NCBI GenBank assembly: GCA_003230435.1 | Contig: QIDW01000086.1 | Coordinates: 1 to 21,665 of the forward strand | DNA length: 21,665 nucleotides | Direction of reading: 5' to 3' | Source: Acidimicrobiia bacterium | GTDB lineage: Bacteria > Actinomycetota > Acidimicrobiia > Spongiisociales > ZC4RG35 | The notes under the pieces: model-generated | Seen by the model: the letters and a program-made list of their open reading frames with translations, nothing else | Told to the model about the DNA's origin: nothing | The model's database searches: none | Position numbers and translations under genes: made by a program | Shown: positions 14,824 to 21,665 of the stretch, in pieces | Layout of the letters: every line of letters starts with the position of its first letter | How positions within the stretch are numbered: the stretch's first letter is position 1

Positions 14824-15903
14824 GTGTCCGACAATCAGATCTTTGACGCAGTTGCGTCTATCGAGTCGCCTCTCCTGATCGGACGGACCCTTGGTGAACT
14901 GGGACTGGTGAAGGCGGTTGAGAAGAAACTCGGCGGCAAAGTCAAGGTCGAGCTGCTACTTCCGAATCCGAGTCCGACGGCAGCGCTAAACGAACGACTC
15001 CAGGAGGCTCTTGCACCGTACACGCGGGGAGCCGACGTGAATATCGAGACCATGGACGAGGATTCTGCTGCGGAGTGGATTTCGGCCCTAAAGGACACAG
15101 CCGGACCAGCGATGGGAGAACCCGGGTCCTCCACCAGGACGATCGCCGTTTCTTCGGGCAAAGGTGGCGTCGGCAAGTCTTCTGTTTCTACCAACTTGGC
15201 CGTTGCCTTGGGTCGCGCCGGCAGGAAAGTCGGGATCGTCGACGGTGACATATGGGGTTTCTCGATTCCGACGATGCTCGGGATCAGCCAACCTCCGCTG
15301 ATGATCGGAGACTCGATCATCCCGCCGGTCACCCACGGTGTGAAAGTCATGTCGATGGACTTCTTCGTTGGCGACGACAAGGCAGTTATCTGGCGTGGCC
15401 CAATGCTTCATAAGGCCATCGAGCAGTTCCTCAAGGATGTCTTCTGGGACAACCTCGACTTTCTCATCGTTGACATGCCACCGGGTACAGGCGACATCGC
15501 CATTTCAATGTCGCAGTTCCTTCCCCGAGCTCAAGTGCTGCTGGTGACGACGCCCCAACCCACCGCCCAGAGGGTGGCGCGACGCGCTGCCCTCATGGCT
15601 AAAGAGGTTGACCAGGAGGTGATTGGGGTTGTTGAGAACATGTCGTGGTTCACCGGCGACGACGGCAAGCGTTACGAGTTGTTCGGTTCTGGTGGTGGGG
15701 CTGCGCTCGCAGAAGAGCTCGGTGTGGATTTGATGGGTCAGATTCCACTTTTACCTGCAATGGGCAGGGGTGCCGATGAGGGATACCCGGTTGTCATGGC
15801 AGCACCGGGATCCGACGCATCGATCGCCTTCGACACGTTGGCAGCGGCTGTCATCGACAAGCTTCCCCGTGTCAGGACGAACCCGGCGCTGGTGATCAAA
15901 TAG
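14824..15903 (+). CDS. mrp: Mrp/ApbC-type Fe-S cluster carrier ATPase
   Basis: A 359-residue protein. Residues about 3-90 are a MIP18/DUF59-like domain, and about 104-350 the P-loop NTPase of the Mrp/NBP35 family, which carries [4Fe-4S] clusters to target enzymes. The deviant Walker A is SSGKGGVGKSS (about 110-120), with DGDIWGFSIPTMLG and DMPPGTGDIAIS following. As in other actinobacterial Mrp proteins, the region after VVENMSWF reads TGDDGKRYELFG and lacks a CxxC pair. An open frame runs back to 14467 across the divergent regulator, but the GTG at 14824 starts the conserved domain and has GGGGGAAA upstream. Placement beside a SufR-like regulator and aconitase fits a role in Fe-S supply. Intact. 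Confidence 0.93.
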   Translation: MSDNQIFDAVASIESPLLIGRTLGELGLVKAVEKKLGGKVKVELLLPNPSPTAALNERLQEALAPYTRGADVNIETMDEDSAAEWISALKDTAGPAMGEPGSSTRTIAVSSGKGGVGKSSVSTNLAVALGRAGRKVGIVDGDIWGFSIPTMLGISQPPLMIGDSIIPPVTHGVKVMSMDFFVGDDKAVIWRGPMLHKAIEQFLKDVFWDNLDFLIVDMPPGTGDIAISMSQFLPRAQVLLVTTPQPTAQRVARRAALMAKEVDQEVIGVVENMSWFTGDDGKRYELFGSGGGAALAEELGVDLMGQIPLLPAMGRGADEGYPVVMAAPGSDASIAFDTLAAAVIDKLPRVRTNPALVIK

Positions 15904-15917
15904 AAGTCGTCACGCTC

Positions 15918-17192
15918 TCACATGCCAACCTTGTCCAGAGTCCGGTAGAGAACGGACGCCGGTGTGAGAAACCAGGGACGTTTTCCCCCATAGTAAAACT
16001 TCCCGTTGTGTGGGATCTGGCTGAAGATGCTGGGTGGATCCTCTCCGAGAAGCATGCCTGCCAGTTCGTAGCCGAGTTGAACGGAGAGCCCGACTCCGTG
16101 GCCGCCGTATCCCATCGCATACCAGGCGCCATCGATACGACCGATGTGAGGTATCAGGTCAAATGGGATCCCGAGCTGCCCACCCCAAACGTGAGTGATC
16201 TCAACGTCTTCCAGATCAGGCCAATAGGTAATCAGGCTCTCACGCAGATCGGCCGCCGATTCACCGAGATCGAGATTCGTAGCCAAATTTCGCCGGCCGC
16301 CGATGAGGAGACGGTCGTCCGGTGTTCGCCTCATGTAATTGAGGAGGCGTTTTCGGGTGTAGGTCATCGCTCCGCCTGGAAAGACTGACTCTGCCCTTCG
16401 AAGGCCGAGCGGCTCGGTGGCGATGATGTACGACCCGACCGGGACCATCAGTCGCGCCAGTTCTTTACTTGGCTCTCGGGTGGTATAGCCGTTGGTCGCG
16501 AGGATCACTTCGCCGGATCTGATGGATCCCTTGTTTGTCGAGACGCGAAGACCGCCGTCGTTTTTCTCCATTCCGGTTGCTTCACAGTGCTCCACCATCA
16601 CGGCCCCCGCTCGTTTCACTTCAGTCGCCAGGCCAAACGAAAGCCTCGCTGGATGGACTCCGATTCCCTCCGGTTCGTATATCCCCACGTTGAAGTAGTC
16701 GCCACCCACAACCTCATGGATGGTTCGCGCGTCGAGCACTTCCCATTCGACGGCGAACCGTTTCCGGTACCAGGCGACGTCGCGGTCAAAGGCCCTGAGC
16801 TGTCTGCCTCCTCTCCCCAGAGCCGCAAGGCCTCCCTCATGTATCAAGGCATCTATCCCGGGGCGCTGGTCGAGGTCTTTGATGAGATCGACTGAGCGCA
16901 CTGACGAGGCCCACATCTCGGCTGCCACTTTCGGTCCGTAAAAAGCATGAACCGTGTCGACACCCGCCTTGATGTCGGGCGAGACCATGCCGCCGTTCAC
17001 AGACGATGCACCACCCGCGATCTCTCCGGCGTCGATCAGCGTGACACCGTGGCCGGCTTCGGCTAAACGAAGACCGGCCGACATGCCGGTTAGACCGGTG
17101 CCGACAATCAGATAGTCGGTCTCATCGGGAAGCTCGGATGTCAGCCCATCAGGTCGTGGATAGTCATCGACCCAGAAGGGGAATTGCTTCAC
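15918..17192 (-). CDS. FAD-dependent amine oxidoreductase (DadA/PuuB-like)
   Basis: A 424-residue DAO-family flavoenzyme. The N-terminal Rossmann motif is LIVGTGLTGMSAGLRLAEAG (about 28-47), preceded by the FPFWVDDYPRP segment common in PuuB-like gamma-glutamylputrescine oxidases. GGASSVNGGMVSPDIKAG and GYGGHGVGLSVQLGYELAG (C-terminal FAD segment) are typical. The probable reaction is oxidation of an amine or amino acid to the imine with FAD, with polyamine derivatives the best guess from context. It starts with a GTG at 17192 overlapping the stop of the transaminase gene by 3 bp (GTGA), so the two are translationally coupled. The gene ends 14 bp from the convergent mrp stop. Confidence 0.9.
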   Translation of the reverse strand: MKQFPFWVDDYPRPDGLTSELPDETDYLIVGTGLTGMSAGLRLAEAGHGVTLIDAGEIAGGASSVNGGMVSPDIKAGVDTVHAFYGPKVAAEMWASSVRSVDLIKDLDQRPGIDALIHEGGLAALGRGGRQLRAFDRDVAWYRKRFAVEWEVLDARTIHEVVGGDYFNVGIYEPEGIGVHPARLSFGLATEVKRAGAVMVEHCEATGMEKNDGGLRVSTNKGSIRSGEVILATNGYTTREPSKELARLMVPVGSYIIATEPLGLRRAESVFPGGAMTYTRKRLLNYMRRTPDDRLLIGGRRNLATNLDLGESAADLRESLITYWPDLEDVEITHVWGGQLGIPFDLIPHIGRIDGAWYAMGYGGHGVGLSVQLGYELAGMLLGEDPPSIFSQIPHNGKFYYGGKRPWFLTPASVLYRTLDKVGM

Positions 17193-18427
17193 AGACTGCG
17201 GAGTCCGGCTCCGAACAGCGAAGCCATTTCATCGACCTGGTCAGAGGTCATTGTCAGCGGTGGGGATACCTGAAGACCGCCTCCACCAACGGCACGTGTG
17301 AGAATTCCGGCAGAGCGGCAGACCCCGGCCGCTCGAAAAGCCAGCGTTTCGTCATCTCCGACATCCAGTTGGATCGCCGCGAGCGCCCCGACTCCGCGAC
17401 GGATGCTGGCCACAACTTCCAGTTCTTCCAGAGGGAGCAGAGCGTTGTAAATCTCGTCTTCGAGTTCCTTTGCCCGCTGAATGAGGCCTTCGCGTTGGAT
17501 GATGTCCATGACCGTTAGACCTGCGACGCATGCAGTGGTGTGAGCCGAGTATGTGTAACCGTGTCGGAAGACCAGCCCCGGAGTATTGAAGAAAGGCTCC
17601 GCGATATGCGACGCTGCCACCACCCCACCAAGGGGGGCGTACCCACAAGTGACACCTTTGGCGAAGGTGATCAGGTCGGGCTCGAGGTTGTAGAGGTTGG
17701 CTGCGAACCAATCGCCAACGCGTCCGAACCCGGTGATGACTTCATCCGAGATGTAGAGCCCCCCGGCGGCCCGAATTGCCTCTCGGACGCTGCTCAGATA
17801 CTCGGGATTGACCGGACGAATCCCCCCGGCCCCGAGAACGGCTTCTACGAAGATTCCGGCGACGCGGCCAGCCCCGGCGTGATCGATTGCCTTTTCGACG
17901 GCTTCGGAATCGTCGTAAGGCACATGCACCACGTCTGAAACCAGTTCGCCGCCATAACCGAGTCGGTTGGGCTCCATTCCGCCGAGGGCTGTTCCGTACG
18001 TATGCGTGCCGTGGTATGCCCACTCCCGCGCGATGAACACTGTTCGCTCGGGCTGGCCGATTGCACTGAAATAGCGACGTGCCAGTTTGGCTGCGGTGTC
18101 GATCGCATCCGATCCGCCCGAGCCGAAGAAAACCTTGGAGCCCGGGTCGGGTGACACGGCGGCGATCTGGGAGGCTAACTCTTCGGAAGGCCGTGTGCTC
18201 GAGTCGACGAACGTATGGAACGCGGGCAGCTTGCGCATCTGCGCCTCCATTGCATCGACGATTTCGTCGCGGCCGTAACCCACGTTCATGTACCAAAGCG
18301 ATGCCGCGGCATCGAGGTAACGCTTGCCTGCCTCGTCGTAGACGTAGATACCTTCGCCACGATCGATGATGAAAGGGTTGTGCTGAACCTTGCTCATCTC
18401 GGCGAATGGGTGCCAGAAGGAAGTCAT
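17189..18427 (-). CDS. class III PLP aminotransferase (SpuC-like)
   Basis: A 412-residue omega-amino-acid/amine transaminase. PLP-binding features are FGSGGSDAID (about 101-110), AYHGTHTYGTALGG (137-150), Asp228 in LYISDEVITGFGRVG and the Schiff-base Lys257 in DLITFAKGVTCGYAPLGGV. The N-terminus FWHPFAEMSKVQHNP resembles putrescine-pyruvate transaminases and related enzymes. It probably moves an amino group from putrescine or a related diamine to pyruvate or 2-oxoglutarate; the exact substrate is inferred from the neighbours. It is leaderless, with TAGCCT at -12 to -7, and heads an operon with the FAD oxidoreductase. It is divergent from the PotD-like gene across a 153-bp regulatory region. 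Confidence 0.93.
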   Translation of the reverse strand: MTSFWHPFAEMSKVQHNPFIIDRGEGIYVYDEAGKRYLDAAASLWYMNVGYGRDEIVDAMEAQMRKLPAFHTFVDSSTRPSEELASQIAAVSPDPGSKVFFGSGGSDAIDTAAKLARRYFSAIGQPERTVFIAREWAYHGTHTYGTALGGMEPNRLGYGGELVSDVVHVPYDDSEAVEKAIDHAGAGRVAGIFVEAVLGAGGIRPVNPEYLSSVREAIRAAGGLYISDEVITGFGRVGDWFAANLYNLEPDLITFAKGVTCGYAPLGGVVAASHIAEPFFNTPGLVFRHGYTYSAHTTACVAGLTVMDIIQREGLIQRAKELEDEIYNALLPLEELEVVASIRRGVGALAAIQLDVGDDETLAFRAAGVCRSAGILTRAVGGGGLQVSPPLTMTSDQVDEMASLFGAGLRSL

Positions 18428-18433
18428 GTGACG

Positions 18434-18439
18434 AGGCTA
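18434..18439 (-). promoter_or_regulatory. -10 box TAGCCT for the transaminase-oxidoreductase operon
   Basis: TAGCCT on the minus strand is at -12 to -7 from the ATG at 18427. The -35 region falls on the TGAGACA repeats just upstream. Confidence 0.55.
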
Positions 18440-18449
18440 GTTGTACGGA

Positions 18450-18526
18450 TGTCTCATACTTGTCTCAGACATGGTCATACCACCATGAGATCGTGATTGT
18501 CTCATTCCGAAGGGCGAGTACGAGAC
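18450..18526. promoter_or_regulatory. cluster of TGTCTCA repeats, candidate operator of the polyamine divergon
   Basis: TGTCTCA occurs at 18450-18456, 18461-18467 and 18498-18504. Partial inverse copies (TGAGA at 18486-18490, GAGAC at 18522-18526) are nearby. The second copy lies in a perfect dyad TGTCT-C-AGACA (18461-18471), and CATGGT/ACCATG (18470-18475, 18482-18487) form another. The cluster lies between two divergent promoters, overlapping the -35 region of the transaminase operon, so binding of one regulator could control both. No regulator gene for it is seen here. Confidence 0.5.
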
Positions 18527-18567
18527 CCTACGCACGGAAACTAGACGCTTGACACCACAGCCACATC

Positions 18568-18573
18568 TAGCCT
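18568..18573 (+). promoter_or_regulatory. -10 box TAGCCT for the PotD-like gene (leaderless)
   Basis: TAGCCT is at -13 to -8 from the ATG at 18581. A TTGACA is present at 18549-18554, but the 13-bp spacer is shorter than the usual 16-18. Confidence 0.5.
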
Positions 18574-18580
18574 CTCGCTG

Positions 18581-19705
18581 ATGTCAAGACAGCTCGTACT
18601 TCTCGCCGTAGTGGCCTTGGTTGTCGCCTCCTGTGGTGGCAGTGAAGGCGGTGCTGCCGTCACGAGCCTTGTCGAACTGCCTGTTGATAGGGAAGATGTC
18701 ACGCTGTGTGAGTCGGGTGAGATCGACGGTGATCTCAGTTTCTACAACTGGGCCGAATACATAGATCCCGAGCTAATCGATGCGTTTGAAAAAAAGTATG
18801 GAGTCAACGTTGTCGAAGACTTCTACGTCTCCAATGAGGCGCTACTCGCCAAACTGCAGTCTGGGGCCATCTACGACCTGATTGTGCCGTCGGACTACAT
18901 GGTGGCGATCATGATCGAAGACAACCTCCTCGCTGCGGTCCAGACGGATGCCGTTCCCAACCTCAGCAACCTTGCCTCTTTCTTTTTGGAGCCGGCGTAC
19001 GACCCCGCAGGCACCTATTCCGTCGCTTATCAGTGGGGAACGGTTGGACTGGTCGTGGATGTGGGTGTGGTTGGAGAGGGCTTTGAAGCCAGTTGGGCAC
19101 TCATCTTTGACCCGACATTGATTGCTGAGTACCCCTCGGGTGTGTCACTGCTCGACGATCCGCGTCAAACTATCGGTGCGGCCCTGAAGTATCTGGGTTA
19201 CTCGCTGAACAGCACCAGGGAGGACGAACTACAGGACGCTGCTGATGTGATCGCAAACACCATGGAGCACGTGGTGTCATTCGACGACGGTTTCAGTGAC
19301 GGAACCCTGGCTGCAGACGACGTCTCCGCCGCACACGGCTCCTCAAAGAATCTGGTCCGTTCATCCGACGACACTGACGACTCGGACATATTCACCTACG
19401 TGATTCCTGAAGAAGGTACGGCGGTATGGATCGACAATATGGCGGTCCCGATAAACGCGGAGCATCCGTGCACGGCCTACACCTTTATCGACTTTCTGCT
19501 TGACGCGGAGAACGGTGCGGCACTGACCAATTTCAACTTCTATGCCAGCCCAAACGAGGCAGCAGAGGCGTTCATTGATCCGGAGATTCTCGAAGACAAG
19601 ACCATCTATCCGTCCGAGGAACTGTCGGAGCGTCTCGAGACCATCTCCGACACCGGTGACTTCGAGATCAACTACACCGACTACTTCGCGATAGCCAAGA
19701 GTTGA
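18581..19705 (+). CDS. PotD/PotF-like polyamine-binding lipoprotein of an ABC transporter
   Basis: A 374-residue extracytoplasmic solute-binding protein. Residues 1-18 are a lipoprotein signal (lipobox VASC, Cys18). The mature part follows the E. coli PotD pattern: LSFYNWAEYIDPELIDAFEK, YDLIVPSDYMV, YSVAYQWGTVGLVVDV, SWALIFDP, SLLDDPRQTIGAALKYLGYS and FIDFLL near the C-terminus. It is expected to deliver putrescine/spermidine or a similar amine to a membrane permease. No permease or ATPase gene follows on the plus strand, since a terminator and a convergent gene come next, so partners must be elsewhere. Divergence from the transaminase/oxidase operon supports a polyamine-use module. Confidence 0.92.
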   Translation: MSRQLVLLAVVALVVASCGGSEGGAAVTSLVELPVDREDVTLCESGEIDGDLSFYNWAEYIDPELIDAFEKKYGVNVVEDFYVSNEALLAKLQSGAIYDLIVPSDYMVAIMIEDNLLAAVQTDAVPNLSNLASFFLEPAYDPAGTYSVAYQWGTVGLVVDVGVVGEGFEASWALIFDPTLIAEYPSGVSLLDDPRQTIGAALKYLGYSLNSTREDELQDAADVIANTMEHVVSFDDGFSDGTLAADDVSAAHGSSKNLVRSSDDTDDSDIFTYVIPEEGTAVWIDNMAVPINAEHPCTAYTFIDFLLDAENGAALTNFNFYASPNEAAEAFIDPEILEDKTIYPSEELSERLETISDTGDFEINYTDYFAIAKS

Positions 19706-19723
19706 TCAACATTGGGGAAGTAG

Positions 19724-19739
19724 GCCCTCTTTTGAGGGC
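19724..19739. terminator. bidirectional terminator between PotD-like and DUF4349 genes
   Basis: GCCCTC (19724-19729), a TTTT loop and GAGGGC (19734-19739) form a perfect 6-bp GC-rich hairpin, extendable by a G-U pair, 18 bp after the PotD-like stop and touching the DUF4349 stop. The symmetry allows use from both sides, though no long T-tract is present. Confidence 0.62.
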
Positions 19740-20689
19740 TAGGACTCTGCGGGCGCAGGTGCGGGTGGGCCTCCGGTTTCGCGGCGGTTCTTGAAGCGGC
19801 GGTAGACGAAGAACCCGACCGTGGCCGGGATACCCAAAACGAGCAGCAGCACCGGCAGCGGGAACAGCGCGAAGTTGATTGCCCAGTCGGCAATCCCCTG
19901 AAGCGCGGTGACCAGGCTTCTCAGAGCGTCCTTGGCGGCCTCGGCGGGTGCCCATGCGCTTGCGACTATCGGGATCGCGATCGGTGTCTGACTCACCTGA
20001 ACGTCGAGCGTGGCCATCGCGGTGAGGTCCGACAGGTAGTTGATCTGTCCCTGAATCTGCTCGATTTGGCCGCGGACCGAAGAAAGCTCGTTGAAAACAG
20101 TCAACAGCTTCTCAGGATCGACGTCGGGCTGTTGGCGCACCTCTTCGAGTAGAGCCCGAAGCTCGACTTCCAGGGCCTCGAGGTTCCTCAGTCGGGCCTC
20201 GAGATCCACGAACTGCTCGGTTACGTCCTGGGCGCCCTGAGACTCGGCGACAACCTCATCGACAGAGCCCTTGATGGTTGTCATGACCGACGTCAACTGA
20301 TCGGCAGGAATCCGAAGAGTCATAGAGACGTCGGGCTGAGCATCTTCGCCCTCAAACGGGAACACGTTGGCGTTGGCCACGAAGCCCCCAACCGACTCGG
20401 TGAGTCTGACGATCTCGTCGAACGCGGCCCGCGTGTCGGAGGCGTGCAGTTGGAGGCTGGCCTGGCGGATCACCTTCCGATCGGCTACCACATCGAGCCG
20501 TACCTCCAAGTTGGCAGGTGTCTCTCTCGCGAACGAATCCCCGTCGCTGCCGGCCTCGTCCTCATAGAAGACGGTTTCGCCGCCTCCGTCGATGCTCCCA
20601 CTGAATTTCTCGGATGCTCCGTCGTCGGAGCCTGCGGCGCACGCCGCAAGCACAAGACCCAAGGCGAGTAACACAGCTAGTCGTTTCAT
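19739..20689 (-). CDS. DUF4349 domain lipoprotein
   Basis: A 316-residue protein with a lipoprotein signal (lipobox LAAC, Cys17), a Gly/Asp/Ser-rich linker and the DUF4349 region (about 72-260) starting VIRQASLQLHASDTRAAFDE. This includes SVGGFVANANVFPF, SMTLRIPADQL and a coiled-coil stretch (about 160-225, LEARLRNLEALEVELRALLE onward). A membrane segment follows at about 275-297, then a basic tail (YRRFKNRRETGG). DUF4349 proteins are cell-envelope proteins of unknown function. The two anchors (lipid and C-terminal helix) imply an outside-facing coiled coil. GGAGAT lies 5 nt before the ATG. Intact. Confidence 0.88.
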   Translation of the reverse strand: MKRLAVLLALGLVLAACAAGSDDGASEKFSGSIDGGGETVFYEDEAGSDGDSFARETPANLEVRLDVVADRKVIRQASLQLHASDTRAAFDEIVRLTESVGGFVANANVFPFEGEDAQPDVSMTLRIPADQLTSVMTTIKGSVDEVVAESQGAQDVTEQFVDLEARLRNLEALEVELRALLEEVRQQPDVDPEKLLTVFNELSSVRGQIEQIQGQINYLSDLTAMATLDVQVSQTPIAIPIVASAWAPAEAAKDALRSLVTALQGIADWAINFALFPLPVLLLVLGIPATVGFFVYRRFKNRRETGGPPAPAPAES

Positions 20690-20747
20690 GATGATCTCCT
20701 CTCATCCGTCCTTCCGGACTTGTGAGTTGGACGAGTGCCACCCTGCG

Positions 20748-20765
20748 ACCGGTTCCCGGTAGCGT
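20748..20765 (+). promoter_or_regulatory. -10 box TAGCGT with adjacent dyad for the C45 gene
   Basis: TAGCGT (20760-20765) is at -13 to -8 from the ATG at 20773, fitting a leaderless transcript. ACCGG-TTC-CCGGT (20748-20760) is a perfect dyad abutting and overlapping the -10 by one base, a plausible operator position. Confidence 0.42.
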
Positions 20766-20772
20766 GTAGGGA

Positions 20773-21665
20773 ATGTTTGGCGGCTCTCTCAGAGTCCTAG
20801 AGATATTTGGTGATTCGACCGATCTGGGTCGAGCTCATGGAGAGGCCTGTGCGGAGATGATTCGCAAGTACCTGGACGACCGGATCGAGCTCACCGCACA
20901 AGAGGAGTGGAGCGGAGGAAGCCCCGATCGTGACCTCATCATCGAGATCGCCGAGGGAACTCTGGAGCATCACGAGCGTTTTGCCGAGGAGATCTACGTC
21001 GAGATGGTTGCCATGGCCGATGCCGCCGGGATCACGCCCGCCGAGGCCGTGGTTGTAGGAGGATTCACCGATCTGATCGACGTAGTGCGCTCGGTGGTCG
21101 GCACGGCGCCCGTGGAGCACAACTGCACGGCCGTCCTCAACCCAGAGGCAGGCTTCTTCGCTCAGACCTGGGACATGCACGCCTCAGCCGGGGAGTTCGT
21201 GATCATGCTCAAACTCGATCCGATTGCGGGGCCATGCGCCGTGGTCCAGACCACCGCCGGGTGTCTTGGCCAGATGGGCATGAACGAGGCGGGGATCTCG
21301 ATTGGGATCAACAACCTGACTTCGCTCGGGAAGCCGGGCGTCACATGGCCGTTCGTAGTTCGAAAGGTATTGGAGCAGCCCGATCTCGATTCGGCTGTTG
21401 AAGTCGTTACCGGGGCCGAGCTCGCCGGGGGCCACAACTTTCTCCTCATGGGACCCGACGGCATGGGCGTGAACATCGAGGCCATGCCCGGTGGGCATAA
21501 GGTGACGCGGACCAGTGAGACGGCGTTTGTGCACACCAACCACTGTCTTGATGACTGGACGGCCACCGAAGAGGGCGAGAGACTGCCCGAGCACGTCGAG
21601 AGCAGCAACCTGCGCCTGGATATGGCCGCCGAGTTGGCCAATGACCCCGAGGCCTTCTTCGAAGA
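20773..21665 (+). CDS. C45-family autoproteolytic acyltransferase/hydrolase (3' end cut by window edge)
   Basis: The open frame runs from the ATG at 20773 through the window edge, at least 297 residues. It matches the C45 (acyl-coenzyme A:6-aminopenicillanic acid acyltransferase-like) Ntn-hydrolase family: LGRAHGEACAEMIRKYL near the N-terminus, then EHNCTAVL with Cys118 as the likely nucleophile exposed by self-cleavage. Further blocks are FFAQTWDMH, GQMGMNEAGISIGINNLTS and GGHNFLLMGPDGMGVNIEA. Family members hydrolyse or transfer acyl groups on amides; the substrate is unknown. No signal peptide is seen. It is divergent from the DUF4349 gene, and the adjoining gene downstream cannot be seen. 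Confidence 0.88.
   Translation, partial: MFGGSLRVLEIFGDSTDLGRAHGEACAEMIRKYLDDRIELTAQEEWSGGSPDRDLIIEIAEGTLEHHERFAEEIYVEMVAMADAAGITPAEAVVVGGFTDLIDVVRSVVGTAPVEHNCTAVLNPEAGFFAQTWDMHASAGEFVIMLKLDPIAGPCAVVQTTAGCLGQMGMNEAGISIGINNLTSLGKPGVTWPFVVRKVLEQPDLDSAVEVVTGAELAGGHNFLLMGPDGMGVNIEAMPGGHKVTRTSETAFVHTNHCLDDWTATEEGERLPEHVESSNLRLDMAAELANDPEAFFE

Overview
The window is GC-rich, densely packed bacterial chromosome and most likely comes from an actinobacterium, plausibly of the Acidimicrobiia type. This rests on gene content: a class E sortase, an F420-type LLM oxidoreductase, DUF5317 and DUF4349 proteins, and an Mrp of the actinobacterial form. It also rests on many start codons that lack a Shine-Dalgarno sequence but carry a TASSST -10 box (S = G or C) 7-14 nt upstream, as expected for leaderless transcripts. 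No tRNA, rRNA, CRISPR array, IS element or phage gene was seen.

Layout. (1) 1-2039, minus strand: a secreted LysM-repeat protein (cut by the left edge), the 23S rRNA/tRNA methyltransferase RlmN and a small membrane-anchored helix-hairpin-helix protein. (2) 2085-5236: an LLM-class F420-type oxidoreductase facing a frameshifted gamma-glutamyltransferase, which is translationally coupled to a conserved two-part protein of unknown function. (3) 5237-5739: a 500-bp gap with a possible promoter, a potentially structured leader, an orphan signal-peptide ORF and a 22-bp tandem duplication. (4) 5740-8374: two overlapping membrane HD-GYP-type genes, one with most metal ligands and one degenerate. (5) 8396-11171: a DUF5317 membrane protein, a crotonase-fold enzyme, a class E sortase and a TlpA-like thioredoxin. 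(6) 11253-15903: an iron-sulfur neighbourhood with aconitase AcnA (interrupted by two indels), a SufR-like regulator with an Fe-S cysteine pattern, and divergently the Mrp/ApbC Fe-S carrier ATPase. (7) 15918-19705: a polyamine-type module with a PuuB-like FAD oxidase and a class III transaminase, divergent from a PotD-like binding lipoprotein. (8) 19739-21665: a DUF4349 lipoprotein and a C45-family acyltransferase/hydrolase cut by the right edge.

The most interesting signals are the recurrent TASSST leaderless promoter architecture, the Fe-S regulator placed between Mrp and aconitase with a perfect palindrome over the divergent promoter, the catalytic-plus-degenerate HD-GYP pair, the possible structured leader before a signal peptide that ends almost at once, and three indels at G-run or short-repeat sites that break two otherwise well-preserved enzyme genes. 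Those indels may be consensus errors or real lesions; the sequence alone cannot decide. I found no clear case for an entirely new system.
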